Positions 37,153 through 47,057 of a DNA stretch of 64,000 nucleotides are shown piece by piece (the stretch's first letter is position 1; each line of letters begins with the position of its first letter). The notes beneath the pieces are model-generated. The model made no database searches, had not been told where the DNA came from, and saw nothing but the letters and a program-made list of their open reading frames with translations. Source of the stretch: Pseudomonas sp. WN033 (GTDB lineage Bacteria; Pseudomonadota; Gammaproteobacteria; Pseudomonadales; Pseudomonadaceae); NCBI GenBank assembly GCA_002287035.1, contig NSKG01000004.1, forward strand, positions 389,540 through 453,539, given 5' to 3'. A program made the position numbers and the translations under genes.

Positions 37153-37566
37153 ATGCTCAAGTCAGTCAAAGTGCGCGACTACATGACGACTGATCTGGTG
37201 ACATTTAGTCCGGAAACTGACCTGTTCCGGGCTATCGACACCCTGATCGAACATCGTATCTCTGGTGCGCCGGTAGTGGACGGTGAGGGCCACTTGCTTG
37301 GCCTGCTGTCCGAAAGTGACTGCCTCAAGGGCATTTTGTCCGGGAGTTACTTCGAGGAAGCCGGTGGTCGGGTTGAGTCGGTGATGACGGTGGTGGTGGA
37401 AACCATCGATGCCGATGCCGATATCATCAAGGCTGGTGAACACTTCATTCAGAAGCATCGACGGCGTTTGCCGGTGATGGATGAAGGCCTGCTGGTGGGG
37501 CAGATCAGTCGTCGGGATATTCTGCGCGCGGTCAAGGCCTACAATCATCACGGTGCCCCCAAATGA
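37153..37566 (+). CDS. Two-CBS-domain protein
   Basis: A 137-residue protein made only of a CBS pair (about 5-60 and 75-130): VRDYMTTDLVTFSPETDLF, ISGAPVVDGEGHLLGLLSESD, and RRLPVMDEGLLVGQISRRDIL. Such stand-alone CBS modules bind adenosine nucleotides or SAM and tune partner enzymes. ATG 37153 has GAGGAGG. Its stop overlaps the next small ORF by 4 bp. The partner is unknown. Confidence 0.9.
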   Translation: MLKSVKVRDYMTTDLVTFSPETDLFRAIDTLIEHRISGAPVVDGEGHLLGLLSESDCLKGILSGSYFEEAGGRVESVMTVVVETIDADADIIKAGEHFIQKHRRRLPVMDEGLLVGQISRRDILRAVKAYNHHGAPK

Positions 37567-37787
37567 CCGACCTCTGGCGCGATGATGATCAGGACTATGA
37601 CCCGTTGGGGCAGGCCGCGGCTGGTTTGCCACCGGTCATAGGTGGCGTTTGTCTGGCGCGCTTCGATCCTGAAGCTATGAACGCTGACAGCGGTACCGAC
37701 TTTGCTGCGGTAACCGATCTGGCGGCGACCCAAGAGGCCGCCGCCGACTCGGATTCAGATCCGGAAGCTGCCGACCAGCTCGCGTAG
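37563..37787 (+). CDS. Small acidic protein coupled to the CBS gene
   Basis: A 74-residue ORF starting inside the CBS gene stop (ATGA overlap). It is strongly acidic with Asp/Glu/Ala-rich ends ([16 protein letters not shown] and [13 protein letters not shown]) and a short hydrophobic middle ([14 protein letters not shown]). Its last 33 bp overlap the 3' end of the opposite chemoreceptor gene. The coupling and composition argue for a real gene, but there is no recognised domain. Confidence 0.5.
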   Translation: MTDLWRDDDQDYDPLGQAAAGLPPVIGGVCLARFDPEAMNADSGTDFAAVTDLAATQEAAADSDSDPEAADQLA

Positions 37788-39626
37788 CCGGTTGACCTGC
37801 TGCTCCAGCGAACTGCAGGCGCGCAGGGTCGACTGCAGGTTTTCCACCCCTTCCTGGTTGAGGGTGTTGATCTCGGTGATGTCCATATTCAGGCTTTCGA
37901 TCACCGATGTCTGTTCTTCGGTGGCGGTGGCAACCGACTGATTCATGTTGTCAATCTCGCCAATCCCCTGGGTGATCTCTGTCAGCCGCTGCCCGGCCTG
38001 ACTGGCTACTTCGACGCTGTGCTCGCTGTAGCGCTGGCTTTCCTCCATGTTCTTAACTGCGGTGCTGGCATCGCTGCGCAGTTCTTCGATCATGTCATGG
38101 ATTTCCTTGGCCGAGCTCTGGGTCCGGTGAGCAAGGCTGCGTACCTCGTCTGCGACCACGGCAAAACCGCGACCGGCCTCACCGGCACGGGCCGCTTCGA
38201 TCGCCGCATTGAGTGCCAGCAGGTTGGTCTGCTCGGAAATCCCCTGAATGACGTCGAGGATCTTGCCGATATCTTCGGTGCGATGGCTCAGGGACTGGAT
38301 GGTCTGGCTGGAAGCGGTGATCTTGGCTGACAGGTCCTGCATGGCCTGAATGGTCTGGGCCACGACCTGACTACCCTGGTCGGCTCCACTGCGCGCGCCG
38401 CTGGCCTGCTGTGAGGCATCTGCTGCGTTGCGGGCAATTTCCTGGGCGGCGGCGCCCAACTCATTGATCGCGGTGGCTACGCTGTTGGTGCGACTGGCCT
38501 GTTCATCTGAGCTGGCCATATTGGCATTGGAGGCGTTGACCACATTCAGTGCGACATCGTTGAGTTCCTGGCTGGTGGTTGCCACCTGGCGAATCGAGGC
38601 GTGAATCCGCTCAACGAATTGGTTGAAGGCGGCAGCCAGGCGGCCAAATTCGTCGCGGCTGGTGACAGGCAGGCGGCGGGTCAGGTCGCCTTCACCCTGG
38701 GCGATATCTTCCAGCGCCGAGCCTAGCGAAGTCAGGGGTTTTAGCAGGTAGCGAATCAGCAGGCTGAGCAGCACGACAATGGCGATCAGGGCAATCAGTG
38801 CGGCGATCAACGCGGAAATACGGAAGCTGGTCAGGCTGGCAAAGGCCTGATCACGACTGATCGACAGCCCGACATGCCACTCCACGCCTGGCAGTCCTGT
38901 GACCGGGATGAAGGTTAGCAAGCGGGCTTCGCCGCCCATTACTGCATCCTGTAGCTCGCTGTTGATGCGTGGCGTGTCTCCAGGGTAGATCTGGCTCAGA
39001 GTCTGGGTTTGAAGGCTGGCATTGGGGTGTACCAGAATGGTGCCATCGCGGTTGACCAGGAACGCATAGCCCATGCCGTTGAAGTCCAGTGCGTTGATGA
39101 TGGTCGAGATGGTTTTCAGGTTCAGGTCACCACCGACCACATCGTTGCCCGACGGAGTGGCGATGGTCATGATCAGGTCGCCAGTGGCGGCGTCGGTGTA
39201 AGGCTGGGTAAGAACGGTACGTCCGGCGGCCTTGGCGTCCCTGAACCAGGGCCGGGTGCGTGGATCATAGTCAGCTGGCATTTGCGAGTCCGGCCGCATG
39301 GTGAAGGCGCCGTTCATTTCGCCCAGATAACTGAAGTCGAAGGTGCGGTTGAGCGTGCGTTCTTCCAGCAGCTCGATCATGCGGCTGCCATCGTCGGCGG
39401 CCAGATTGGAGGCCAGGTTCTCCAGCAACAGAACCCGGCCTGACAGCCAGTTGCTGATATTGGCTGCAGTCAAGCCGCCAGCATCACTCAGATAAGTACG
39501 CAGGTTGTCCTGCAGCGTCTTGCGCTGCAGGTAATCGTTGTAAATGGAAAACGCGGAGAAGGCCGCGATTACCACGAGGCAGGCGGCGATCAGAATTTTC
39601 TGGCTGAAACTGAGTTGATTGGGCAT
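37755..39626 (-). CDS. Methyl-accepting chemotaxis protein, dCache type
   Basis: Transmembrane chemoreceptor of 623 residues. Membrane helix about 8-30, periplasmic double-Cache domain about 35-270, second helix about 272-295, HAMP about 297-350, then the signalling domain with the hairpin tip [31 protein letters not shown] split over about 490-520. The Cache pocket has [14 protein letters not shown] and GGDLNL, close to the amino-acid-binding dCache motif but with Phe in place of the second Tyr. The ligand is therefore possibly an amino acid or amine (inference). A sigma-28 promoter lies upstream. Confidence 0.95.
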   Translation of the reverse strand: MPNQLSFSQKILIAACLVVIAAFSAFSIYNDYLQRKTLQDNLRTYLSDAGGLTAANISNWLSGRVLLLENLASNLAADDGSRMIELLEERTLNRTFDFSYLGEMNGAFTMRPDSQMPADYDPRTRPWFRDAKAAGRTVLTQPYTDAATGDLIMTIATPSGNDVVGGDLNLKTISTIINALDFNGMGYAFLVNRDGTILVHPNASLQTQTLSQIYPGDTPRINSELQDAVMGGEARLLTFIPVTGLPGVEWHVGLSISRDQAFASLTSFRISALIAALIALIAIVVLLSLLIRYLLKPLTSLGSALEDIAQGEGDLTRRLPVTSRDEFGRLAAAFNQFVERIHASIRQVATTSQELNDVALNVVNASNANMASSDEQASRTNSVATAINELGAAAQEIARNAADASQQASGARSGADQGSQVVAQTIQAMQDLSAKITASSQTIQSLSHRTEDIGKILDVIQGISEQTNLLALNAAIEAARAGEAGRGFAVVADEVRSLAHRTQSSAKEIHDMIEELRSDASTAVKNMEESQRYSEHSVEVASQAGQRLTEITQGIGEIDNMNQSVATATEEQTSVIESLNMDITEINTLNQEGVENLQSTLRACSSLEQQVNRLRELVGSFRI

Positions 39627-39670
39627 GGGGCGCGAGTCTCGTTAAAACAGAGTAGGGAAGCATCACCTTG

Positions 39671-39697
39671 ATAACGTCCAGGCGGCCAAAAACTTTA
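39671..39697 (-). promoter_or_regulatory. Sigma-28 (FliA) promoter of the dCache receptor
   Basis: On the minus strand TAAAGTTT (39697-39690), 11-bp spacer, GACGTTAT (39678-39671). The -35 is perfect and the -10 matches GCCGATAA at five of eight positions with exact spacing. Confidence 0.8.
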
Positions 39698-39859
39698 ATC
39701 AGGGGGAACGCAGTGTTGTTTTTTTTGCCCCAGTCAGATGTCTGGTGATGGCGCTAAGCTATCATTGGCGGCGAGTCGGTTTCAGTTAACCGACAAAGGG
39801 GTCGCATTATAACCGTGAGCGCGATCATTCGGGCGCTCGTTCATCGATTAGGGATGCTT

Positions 39860-41485
39860 ATGCTGTTGAGAAACTATTCCATCGCTGCCCGGCTGGCGGC
39901 AGGTTTTGCCGTGATGGCAGTAATTGTTTTGTTGTTGGGTATGCTGGGCATGCGTGAGATGGGACAGATGCGTCAGCAGGCTGAGGAGGTGGACAGCCAC
40001 TGGGTGCCCGGCATGCAGTTGATCAACAGTTTTGGTCAGAGCTTTATGAGGGTACGGATCTTTACCCTGCGCATCATGCTGGATGAGGACGGCAGCGATG
40101 CGGCCCGGCTCAACACGCAGATTAACGAAATGACTCGGCAGATCGATGCCGACCGGCAGCGCTATGCAGCTCTCATAAGTTATCCGGATGAGCAGCGCTT
40201 GTTCGAGCAATTCAATCGCGGCTACGAGAGCTACATGGCGGCCCAGCGTGAGGCAGTGGACCTGGCATTGAACAATCGTTTTGATCTGGCCATGCAGCAT
40301 GTTGACCGGGTGTTGAATCCGCAGGCCGATCAGGTAACCCAGGCATTGCTGGCCCTGGAGCGTTATACGGTTGAGGGGGTGGGCGCTGCCGCCGATGAAT
40401 CTGCGGCGAGCTACTCCAGTGCGCGCAGCATGGTGATAGTTGCGGTCATTCTGGCGGCCCTGCTTACGGTTCTGCTGGCCTGGACCCTGACCCAGAGCAT
40501 TATTGGTCCAATTCGCCAGGCCGTGCAGGTCAGTGAAACTGTGGCCCAGGGGGATCTGACCCGCTCGATCCAGGTTCAGGGTCGGGATGAACCGGCCCGC
40601 CTGTTGCGAGCGCTGGCGAGCATGCAGGAGCAGTTGCGCGACACCATTGTCGGTATTTCCAATTCCTCGACCCAGCTGGCTTCGGCGGCCGAAGAGTTGA
40701 ACGCGGTGACCGAGGATGCTACCCGTGGCTTGCAACGTCAGGATGATGAGGTTCAGCAGGCGGCGACGGCGGTCAACGAGATGACCACCGCTGTCGAGGA
40801 AGTGGCCAGCAATGCCGCGTCCACCTCGGATCTCTCACAGCAGGCGACCCGGATTACCGAAGAAGGGCGTCAACAGGTCGGCAATACCCTGACCAGCATT
40901 GGCAAACTGACTGAAACTATCGGTGCCTCGGCAGACGAAGTACAGGATCTGGCCGCTCGGGCCCAGAGTATCAGCCAGGTACTGGATGTGATCCGGGCGA
41001 TCGCCGAGCAGACCAATTTGCTGGCGCTTAATGCGGCGATCGAAGCGGCCCGGGCCGGTGAGGCCGGGCGTGGTTTTGCCGTGGTTGCTGATGAGGTTCG
41101 GGCGCTGGCCCATCGGACCCAGCAGTCGACCAGTGAGATCGAAGAGATGATTTCTTCGATTCAGCAGGGTAGTGAGCGAGCGGTAGAGGCCATGGGTATC
41201 AGTCGTACCATGTCCGGCAATACCCAGGCCTTGGCTGATGCGGCGGGGCAGGCATTGCGCAGTATCAGTGAGGCAATCGGCCAGATCAACGAGCGCAATC
41301 TGGTGATCGCCAGTGCTGCTGAGGAGCAGGCCCAGGTGGCGCGTGAGGTTGACCGCAACCTGGTCAATATTCGAGACCTGTCTACCCAGTCTGCAGCCGG
41401 TGCCGAGCAGACCAGCAGCTCCAGCCGCGAGCTGTCGCGTCTGGCGGTAGAGCTGAATGACCTGGTAACGCGCTTCAAGGTCTAG
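39860..41485 (+). CDS. Methyl-accepting chemotaxis protein, 4HB type
   Basis: Chemoreceptor of 541 residues: membrane helix about 7-30, a four-helix-bundle sensor domain (about 35-190), second helix about 192-212, HAMP about 213-265 and signalling domain with the conserved tip [20 protein letters not shown]. The start is set at ATG 39860, 6 nt after TTAGGG; the frame is open back to GTG 39815, a less likely start. Ligand unknown. It is divergent from the dCache receptor and ends at a double hairpin. Confidence 0.94.
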   Translation: MLLRNYSIAARLAAGFAVMAVIVLLLGMLGMREMGQMRQQAEEVDSHWVPGMQLINSFGQSFMRVRIFTLRIMLDEDGSDAARLNTQINEMTRQIDADRQRYAALISYPDEQRLFEQFNRGYESYMAAQREAVDLALNNRFDLAMQHVDRVLNPQADQVTQALLALERYTVEGVGAAADESAASYSSARSMVIVAVILAALLTVLLAWTLTQSIIGPIRQAVQVSETVAQGDLTRSIQVQGRDEPARLLRALASMQEQLRDTIVGISNSSTQLASAAEELNAVTEDATRGLQRQDDEVQQAATAVNEMTTAVEEVASNAASTSDLSQQATRITEEGRQQVGNTLTSIGKLTETIGASADEVQDLAARAQSISQVLDVIRAIAEQTNLLALNAAIEAARAGEAGRGFAVVADEVRALAHRTQQSTSEIEEMISSIQQGSERAVEAMGISRTMSGNTQALADAAGQALRSISEAIGQINERNLVIASAAEEQAQVAREVDRNLVNIRDLSTQSAAGAEQTSSSSRELSRLAVELNDLVTRFKV

Positions 41486-41491
41486 GCAGGT

Positions 41492-41547
41492 CCGGCCCCA
41501 GAAAGGGGCCGGCAGCGGCTGAATGGACGGCGCTCAAGGGCGCCGTC
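41492..41547. terminator. Two hairpins between convergent genes
   Basis: CCGGCCCC-AGAAA-GGGGCCGG at 41492-41512 and GACGGCGC-TCAAGG-GCGCCGTC at 41526-41547, both perfect 8-bp stems. They lie between the receptor and the convergent acylase gene. T tracts are weak, so efficiency is uncertain. Confidence 0.65.
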
Positions 41548-41552
41548 TTGAT

Positions 41553-44114
41553 TCAGGGCAGGGTCAGCTCCACCACCCGCAGGGTGGCAGCGTTGATTTC
41601 ACTGTCGGTCAGCGGCATCGAACGCCACTGTTTGTTGCTGAACAGCTCGGTCTGGTCGGCGAAGAACTCCGACTCCGGATCGTGAGCCTGGCCGTAGGTC
41701 ACGTAGACCTGGGCCTTGGGGCCTTGCTCGTCGTAACTCAGCACCAGGGCAAAACTGGTACCGTAGTTGATCCGGTAGGCGGCAACCGGTCCGTTACCCT
41801 CGTCCAAAAGATCCAGACTGGCACTGCCGACAATGTCCTGACCGGTCAGAATGGTCCCGGTCTGGGCAAGGCTGCGGGCATTCTTGCTGATCATGTTGAA
41901 GATCCCCTCGAACGACTGCCCACCATGAATCGGGAAACGGTGGCTCGGATCGGCGGATTTCAGCACGTATTGCACATCACCCAGTGCCACATCCAGGGCA
42001 ACGCCATTGTCGCTCAGACGCTTGGCGGCCTTATGCAGAGCCTGGAGTACCGGATCGGTCAGCGGGTCGGTCGCCAGTGGGGCCAGATCACGCGGAGTGT
42101 CAGCCGGGCTGTCCGGGTCGAAAGGTACCGCGAACAGGCTGTTGTGCAGGTCGCGGTGGGCGCTGACCCGGAACTCCTGCAGGAACTCGCGCATCAGGGC
42201 GGCGCCACGACTGTCCAGGTTGTAGAGCCCATCCCAGTTGGCCAGCACGTTACAGGGCGTCGCCAGGCTTTCCAGCTGACCGTCGACTTCAACCTGGGGG
42301 TTGGCTTGGCAACGTTGGACCAGTTGCTGGCGGAAGTTGCCACCAAACAGCGAGCCGTTGTGGTCCAGGGCCAGTTTCAGCGCCTCGATATCGAACACCT
42401 GATCGGCCAGCGTCAAGCCAAAGGCATGTGGGTCGCTGATCAGCTGGGCGTTGTAGCGGGTCCGCGGACTGCGCACCACCTGCTCGGGGCCGAAGGCAAT
42501 ACTGTAGCCTTCCAGCGGCTCCTCGACATGCGACAGCCAGTGACTGCTGTTGGCGTTGTAGGCATAGTCGCGGCGGGTCACCTTAGGCGCCAGTCTGTAA
42601 GGCACGATGCCCGGCGCTACGGCCTCGGGGTGTTCAATCCACTCGAACTGCGACAGATGTCCCGGCAGCAGAATCTGGCCGGCACCGTCCTGCCACAGCG
42701 CCTGGGCCGCGGGATCGTTAGCGATTGCGTTGCGCCAGAATCCTTCGGCCTGCGCTGACAACAGCGGGGTGACCGAGGCGTCGATATAGGAGGCGTTGCC
42801 GTCCTTATCGATCATGATGGTGTTGACCCAGGGCAGACCCTGGATCTCAGCCAGTGCGGTTTCCAGCTCGGCAGTGCTAGTGGCCTTGTTCATCGCCAGC
42901 CACTGATCGAGCATCCGGTGGTTGCCTAGGTTGGCGTCGCGGTAGGTGATCGCCGTCGTCGTGCTCCAGCCGAGTGCCGGGTTCACGGAAGACAGGTCGA
43001 TCATCGGGCCGTAATGACTGAAGAATACCCGGCGAGTGAACGGTGCCAGCGAGTCATCGGGCAGCTTGACCTCGACCACAACGTCTTTGTAAGTGATGTC
43101 GCGCAGTTCGCCGTCATAGAAGTAGCGCTGGGCGTTGGATGGGTCCAGTTGCAGCTGATACAGGGTGAAACGCTTGGCCTGGGAGACCGTATGGGTCCAG
43201 CCCAGATGCTGGTTGAAGCCCAGGGTCACGATCGGAATGCCGGTCATGTTGGCACCATGGGCCTGCAGTTCACCGGGAATGTTCAGGTGGATTTCATAGA
43301 AGCGCGAAGCACCGTCCCAGGGGAAATGCGGATTGCCAAGCAGCAGGCTGTTGGCGTCGCGGACCCGGTCAGTGCCCAGAGCCCAGCCATTGCTGCCGAT
43401 GCCTTCATTTTTCAACACCAGTTCCGGATCAAGCTGAGCAGTCAGGTCAAAGGCGCTGGCCAAGGGTTTGGGCTGGTCGTCGGCCTTGGCCAGTTGAGAT
43501 TGTTGCTCACTGTTGTGCTTGATCTGAGTGATACCGCCTGGTGGCTGGGCTGCGGCCATGGCCTGGAGGAAATTGCGGGTACTGGCCAGGGTGGCCATGT
43601 CCAGATAGGTAGCCAGCAGGGTATTGGCAGTGATTGGTTGGACCCATTCGGCGCCGCGACAGGGTGTAGGGTAGTTCTGCGGGCTGTGGCGTTCGGCTAG
43701 CGCGTTGTTGTAGCCCTCAGCATAGCCGTTGACCAGAGCCTGGGCATCGTCCGAGAGCAGTGAAAAGCGTTCCTCGGCCATGCTTTCAAAATCGATGGCC
43801 TTGTAGGCGACATCAGACAGCAGATTTGCGTTGTTCGTACCGGGCCCGAAGAATTTGGCCTTTTCGCCTTGCAGTGTCACTACCTGTTCGGCCAGGGTGC
43901 AGAGGTTATGCTCGGCCTGGGCGTGGGCGACGCCATAGCCGAGACCGAAGTAGTCATTGGCTTTGACATGGGGCACGCCATGGGTGGTGTAGGTGATGGT
44001 TACATCGGCGCTTGGGCTGGGGGCCGGAGGGCTGCTGGAGGAGCCGCTGCTGCTGAGGCAGCCTGACAAAATGACGGTGCCGGCAACCAGAGTGCCGGCC
44101 AGCTTCTTATGCAT
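41553..44114 (-). CDS. Penicillin/acyl-homoserine-lactone acylase family lipoprotein
   Basis: Ntn-hydrolase of 853 residues. The signal MHKKLAGTLVAGTVILSGC has a lipobox (Cys19), followed by a Ser/Pro linker. The alpha chain (about 36-240) ends in GIG, and the beta chain starts at the nucleophile Ser241 in SNGWALG, which would be freed by autocatalytic cleavage; GNPHFPWDG and the conserved Asn/Arg of the beta chain follow. The family includes PvdQ-, QuiP- and HacB-type AHL acylases and cephalosporin acylases. ATG 44114 has AAGGA 7 nt upstream. Substrate is not predictable; no luxI/luxR is nearby. Confidence 0.88.
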   Translation of the reverse strand: MHKKLAGTLVAGTVILSGCLSSSGSSSSPPAPSPSADVTITYTTHGVPHVKANDYFGLGYGVAHAQAEHNLCTLAEQVVTLQGEKAKFFGPGTNNANLLSDVAYKAIDFESMAEERFSLLSDDAQALVNGYAEGYNNALAERHSPQNYPTPCRGAEWVQPITANTLLATYLDMATLASTRNFLQAMAAAQPPGGITQIKHNSEQQSQLAKADDQPKPLASAFDLTAQLDPELVLKNEGIGSNGWALGTDRVRDANSLLLGNPHFPWDGASRFYEIHLNIPGELQAHGANMTGIPIVTLGFNQHLGWTHTVSQAKRFTLYQLQLDPSNAQRYFYDGELRDITYKDVVVEVKLPDDSLAPFTRRVFFSHYGPMIDLSSVNPALGWSTTTAITYRDANLGNHRMLDQWLAMNKATSTAELETALAEIQGLPWVNTIMIDKDGNASYIDASVTPLLSAQAEGFWRNAIANDPAAQALWQDGAGQILLPGHLSQFEWIEHPEAVAPGIVPYRLAPKVTRRDYAYNANSSHWLSHVEEPLEGYSIAFGPEQVVRSPRTRYNAQLISDPHAFGLTLADQVFDIEALKLALDHNGSLFGGNFRQQLVQRCQANPQVEVDGQLESLATPCNVLANWDGLYNLDSRGAALMREFLQEFRVSAHRDLHNSLFAVPFDPDSPADTPRDLAPLATDPLTDPVLQALHKAAKRLSDNGVALDVALGDVQYVLKSADPSHRFPIHGGQSFEGIFNMISKNARSLAQTGTILTGQDIVGSASLDLLDEGNGPVAAYRINYGTSFALVLSYDEQGPKAQVYVTYGQAHDPESEFFADQTELFSNKQWRSMPLTDSEINAATLRVVELTLP

Positions 44115-44120
44115 TGTCAC

Positions 44121-44477
44121 ATCCTTTTGTTTTACGTTGTTATTAGGGCTGGTCGACGGAGGGAGACCGACCTGCGCTCACCCAATTGGGTGAAGCCTGC
44201 TCACTCTCCAAAGCGGGTTGGAAACTGTCAATCGAGGCAGCTGATGGGGGAGTCTGGTGTGGTTTTCGGTTTTTGCTTGCGGCGTGACTTGGGCAGGCAT
44301 TAAAGCTCTGAATGTTGAAGAATTATTGCCTTCGTTTTTAATTTGTTGATTTTTTGTTGCGCGATGGGGTGGGCGAGGCGAACGCCAGATTGGCGTGAAA
44401 TGCACTGGGAGGCATGCTGAGGGGGCTGTCTGTCAAAGTGCTACCCGGGGTGACCCGGGTAGCGCTTAGAGTACTGC
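44121..44477. other. Gap between ahpF and the acylase gene
   Basis: No gene is visible. Its right end holds a perfect hairpin GCTACCCGGG-GTGA-CCCGGGTAGC (44440-44463), probably the ahpF transcript end. The middle (about 44310-44360) is AT-rich and is the likely promoter region for the acylase, but no hexamer pair is convincing. Confidence 0.5.
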
Positions 44478-46073
44478 TCAGACGGTTTCGGTAGCCGAGC
44501 TGGACTGCATCAGTTTGGCCGTTTCTGGAGCCGGAGTGCGGATCAGATGATCAAAGGCACCCAGGGCTGCGGTGGAGCCGGCACCCATGGCGATGATGAT
44601 CTGCTTGAACGGGACGGTGGTGACATCGCCAGCACCGAACACGCCGGGGATGTTGGTTGCACCACGGCTGTCGATCTCGATCTCGCCAAAGCGGGTCAGG
44701 TTCAGCCCTGAATCTTTGAGCCACTCGGAGTTCGGTACCAGACCGATCTGGACGAAGATGCCGGCCACATCGACCTGCTTGCTTTCGCCGTTAGTGCGGT
44801 CGGTGTAGGTCAGACCTACCACCTTGCTGCCATCGCCACGTACTTCGGTGGTCTGGGCATTCATGATGATCTCGACATTCGCCAGCGAACGCGCCTTACG
44901 CTGCAGAACTTCATCGGCGCGCAGGCTGTCACCGAACTCCAGTACGGTGACGTGTTCGACGATACCGGCCAAGTCAATCGCTGCCTCGATACCAGAGTTG
45001 CCGCCACCAATCACGGCCACGCGCTTGCCCTTGAACAGCGGGCCGTCGCAGTGTGGGCAGTAGGCTACGCCCTTGCCCCGGTATTGTTGTTCGCCGGGTA
45101 CGTTCATTTCCCGCCAGCGGGCACCAGTGGCCAGAATGACGCTGCGGCTGGACAGGGTGGCGCCGCTTTCCAGACCGATCTGGAGGTAGTCGCCCTGGGT
45201 CAGGCTGGCGGCTTTCTGCTCGGTGATCACCTCAACATCATATTCCTTGACGTGTTGTTCCAGGTGCGCCACCAGCTTTGGCCCCTCGGTGTAGGGAACC
45301 GAGATGAAGTTTTCGATACCCACGGTATCCATTACCTGGCCACCGAAGCGATCAGCGACGAGGCCGGTACGGATCCCTTTGCGTGCGGCATAGATTGCCG
45401 CTGCCGCACCGGCCGGGCCACCACCAACGATCAGTACATCGTATGGAGCTTTCTCGTTCAGTTCGGCGGCCTTGCGTTTGGCTGCACCGCTGTCGACCTT
45501 ATTGACGATTTCCGCCAGGCTCATGCGGCCCTGGCCGAACGGCTGACCATTAAGGAACACCGAGGGTACGGCCATGATCTGGCGCTGTTCGACTTCATCC
45601 TGGAACAGGGCGCCATCGACCATTGCGTGGGTGATGTTCGGGTTCAGCGTGGCCATCAGGTTCAGCGCCTGGACCACGTCCGGGCAGTTCTGGCACGACA
45701 GGGAAATATAGGTTTCGAAGTGGAACTCGCCATCCAGATTGCGGATCTGCTCAAGCAGAGCAGGGTCGGCCTTGGATGGGTGACCACCGGCTTGCAGCAG
45801 GGCCAGTACCAGTGAGGTGAACTCGTGGCCCATCGGCAGGCCGGCAAAGGTGACCCGCGGCTGCTCGCCAGTGCGACCTACCGACATGCTCGGGGTGCGT
45901 GGATTGGCGGCGTCAACCAGGCCGATCTTGCCCGACATTTCGGCAATCTCGTTGGCCAGTTCGTGCAATTCTTTGCCCTTGGGGCTGTCATCGACGGACA
46001 CGCTGATTTCAATCGGGTTAACGATATGCTGCAGGTACGTGTCCAGTTGTTTCTTCAGATTGGCGTCCAACAT
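44478..46073 (-). CDS. ahpF: Alkyl hydroperoxide reductase subunit F
   Basis: Flavoprotein that reduces AhpC with NADH, 531 residues. The N-terminal thioredoxin-fold pair carries the CxxC in [11 protein letters not shown] (about 129-132). The thioredoxin-reductase-like part has the FAD site [17 protein letters not shown], the redox pair in YCPHCDGP and an NADH site [11 protein letters not shown]. It lies 102 bp downstream of ahpC, beyond a terminator/attenuator hairpin, so its expression may be lower than that of ahpC. Confidence 0.97.
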   Translation of the reverse strand: MLDANLKKQLDTYLQHIVNPIEISVSVDDSPKGKELHELANEIAEMSGKIGLVDAANPRTPSMSVGRTGEQPRVTFAGLPMGHEFTSLVLALLQAGGHPSKADPALLEQIRNLDGEFHFETYISLSCQNCPDVVQALNLMATLNPNITHAMVDGALFQDEVEQRQIMAVPSVFLNGQPFGQGRMSLAEIVNKVDSGAAKRKAAELNEKAPYDVLIVGGGPAGAAAAIYAARKGIRTGLVADRFGGQVMDTVGIENFISVPYTEGPKLVAHLEQHVKEYDVEVITEQKAASLTQGDYLQIGLESGATLSSRSVILATGARWREMNVPGEQQYRGKGVAYCPHCDGPLFKGKRVAVIGGGNSGIEAAIDLAGIVEHVTVLEFGDSLRADEVLQRKARSLANVEIIMNAQTTEVRGDGSKVVGLTYTDRTNGESKQVDVAGIFVQIGLVPNSEWLKDSGLNLTRFGEIEIDSRGATNIPGVFGAGDVTTVPFKQIIIAMGAGSTAALGAFDHLIRTPAPETAKLMQSSSATETV

Positions 46074-46111
46074 GTGCGTGTCCCTTGTGACAAAGCATAA
46101 ATTTCAGGCGT

Positions 46112-46162
46112 AAAAAACCCGGCCCGCCGGAGGCAGCGCATAGCGCTGCAACGGGCCGGGTT
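46112..46162 (-). terminator. Attenuating terminator between ahpC and ahpF
   Basis: Minus-strand stem AACCCGGCCCG / CGGGCCGGGTT (11 bp) enclosing a second hairpin (GCAGCGC/GCGCTGC), followed by TTTTTT. Because ahpF lacks another obvious promoter, partial read-through would set an AhpC-rich ratio. Confidence 0.88.
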
Positions 46163-46175
46163 GGCAGGACAGGTC

Positions 46176-46739
46176 TTAGATCTTGCCGACCAGGTCCAGC
46201 GAAGGAGCCAGAGTGGCTTCGCCTTCTTTCCACTTGGCCGGGCAGACTTCGCCCGGGTGGGAGGCAACGTACTGAGCAGCCTTGACCTTGCGCAGCAGGT
46301 CGCTGGCGTCACGGCCGATGCCTTCGGCAGTGATTTCAACGGCCTGGATGACGCCTTCCGGGTCAACGATGAAGGTACCGCGGTTGGCCAGACCCTGATC
46401 TTCACGCAGTACTTCGAAATTGCGGCTGATCTGCATGGTCGGGTCGCCGATCATGGTGTACTTGATCTTGCCGATGGTTTCGGAGCTGTCGTGCCAGGCT
46501 TTGTGAGTGAAGTGGGTGTCGGTGGAAACCGAGTAGATTTCAACGCCGAGCTTCTGGAACTCTTCGTAGTGATCAGCCACGTCGCCCAGTTCGGTCGGGC
46601 AAACGAAGGTGAAGTCAGCCGGGTAGAAGAAGAAAACCGACCACTTGCCTTTCAGGTCAGCTTCGGTGACCTGGATGAACTCGCCGTTTTTGAACGCCTG
46701 GGCGGTGAACGGCTTGATCTGAGTGTTGATAACGGACAT
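46176..46739 (-). CDS. ahpC: Alkyl hydroperoxide reductase subunit C (peroxiredoxin)
   Basis: Typical two-Cys peroxiredoxin, 187 residues, that scavenges H2O2 and organic peroxides. The peroxidatic Cys47 lies in [13 protein letters not shown] and the resolving Cys166 in [14 protein letters not shown] 46739 follows GAGGAG; the frame stays open 31 codons upstream without support. Regulation by OxyR is indicated by the operator at 46822-46858. AhpF, its reductase, follows. Confidence 0.97.
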   Translation of the reverse strand: MSVINTQIKPFTAQAFKNGEFIQVTEADLKGKWSVFFFYPADFTFVCPTELGDVADHYEEFQKLGVEIYSVSTDTHFTHKAWHDSSETIGKIKYTMIGDPTMQISRNFEVLREDQGLANRGTFIVDPEGVIQAVEITAEGIGRDASDLLRKVKAAQYVASHPGEVCPAKWKEGEATLAPSLDLVGKI

Positions 46740-46821
46740 TGCAACTCCTCGTCTTGAGTAGATTGAGTCAGTGGGTTGTGAAGACAGGGCGTATGTTAGG
46801 GCCCTGTCATGGATATCGAAA

Positions 46822-46858
46822 ATAAATTTCAACTAAATCTTGGATAGTCTTTCTCTAT
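46822..46858 (-). promoter_or_regulatory. OxyR operator of ahpC
   Basis: ATAA-N7-CTAA-N7-ATAG-N7-CTAT, i.e. the four-tetranucleotide OxyR pattern ATAG-N7-CTAT-N7-ATAG-N7-CTAT with 14 of 16 bases and exact spacing. It is centred about 100 bp upstream of the ahpC start. The 318-bp gap that contains it also holds the ubiU control region; nothing else is recognisable there. Confidence 0.85.
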
Positions 46859-46983
46859 CTATGGTCGTTGTTCGGTTTTTCAAGGGGGCTTTCAAGCTTT
46901 CCATTCCGGCTGTGCACTGCATCTCAGCCTGGCACGACGGCGTGTCATTGCAGTGACAGACTGCCGGTCAATACCCGCATCAA

Positions 46984-46997
46984 TTGACTGGCGTCAA
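46984..46997 (+). promoter_or_regulatory. ANR/FNR box upstream of ubiU
   Basis: TTGAC-TGGC-GTCAA is a perfect dyad of the ANR/DNR type. Its centre is 67 bp before the ubiU ATG, which would put a class II start site near 47032. The -10 there (TAACGG, 47025-47030) is weak. Confidence 0.8.
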
Positions 46998-47057
46998 GTC
47001 CATCGGTTCAACCATCGGGCAGAGTAACGGCCAGATGTGTTCCGCATGGGAGGGGTT

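Noticed and set aside
39815..39859. GTG 39815 as the start of the 4HB chemoreceptor
   Set aside because: Ribosome site is 13 nt away, and the added 15 residues are absent from typical receptors; ATG 39860 has a well-spaced TTAGGG.
41523..42758. Plus-strand open frame opposite the acylase gene
   Set aside because: Antisense shadow of an intact 853-residue Ntn hydrolase.
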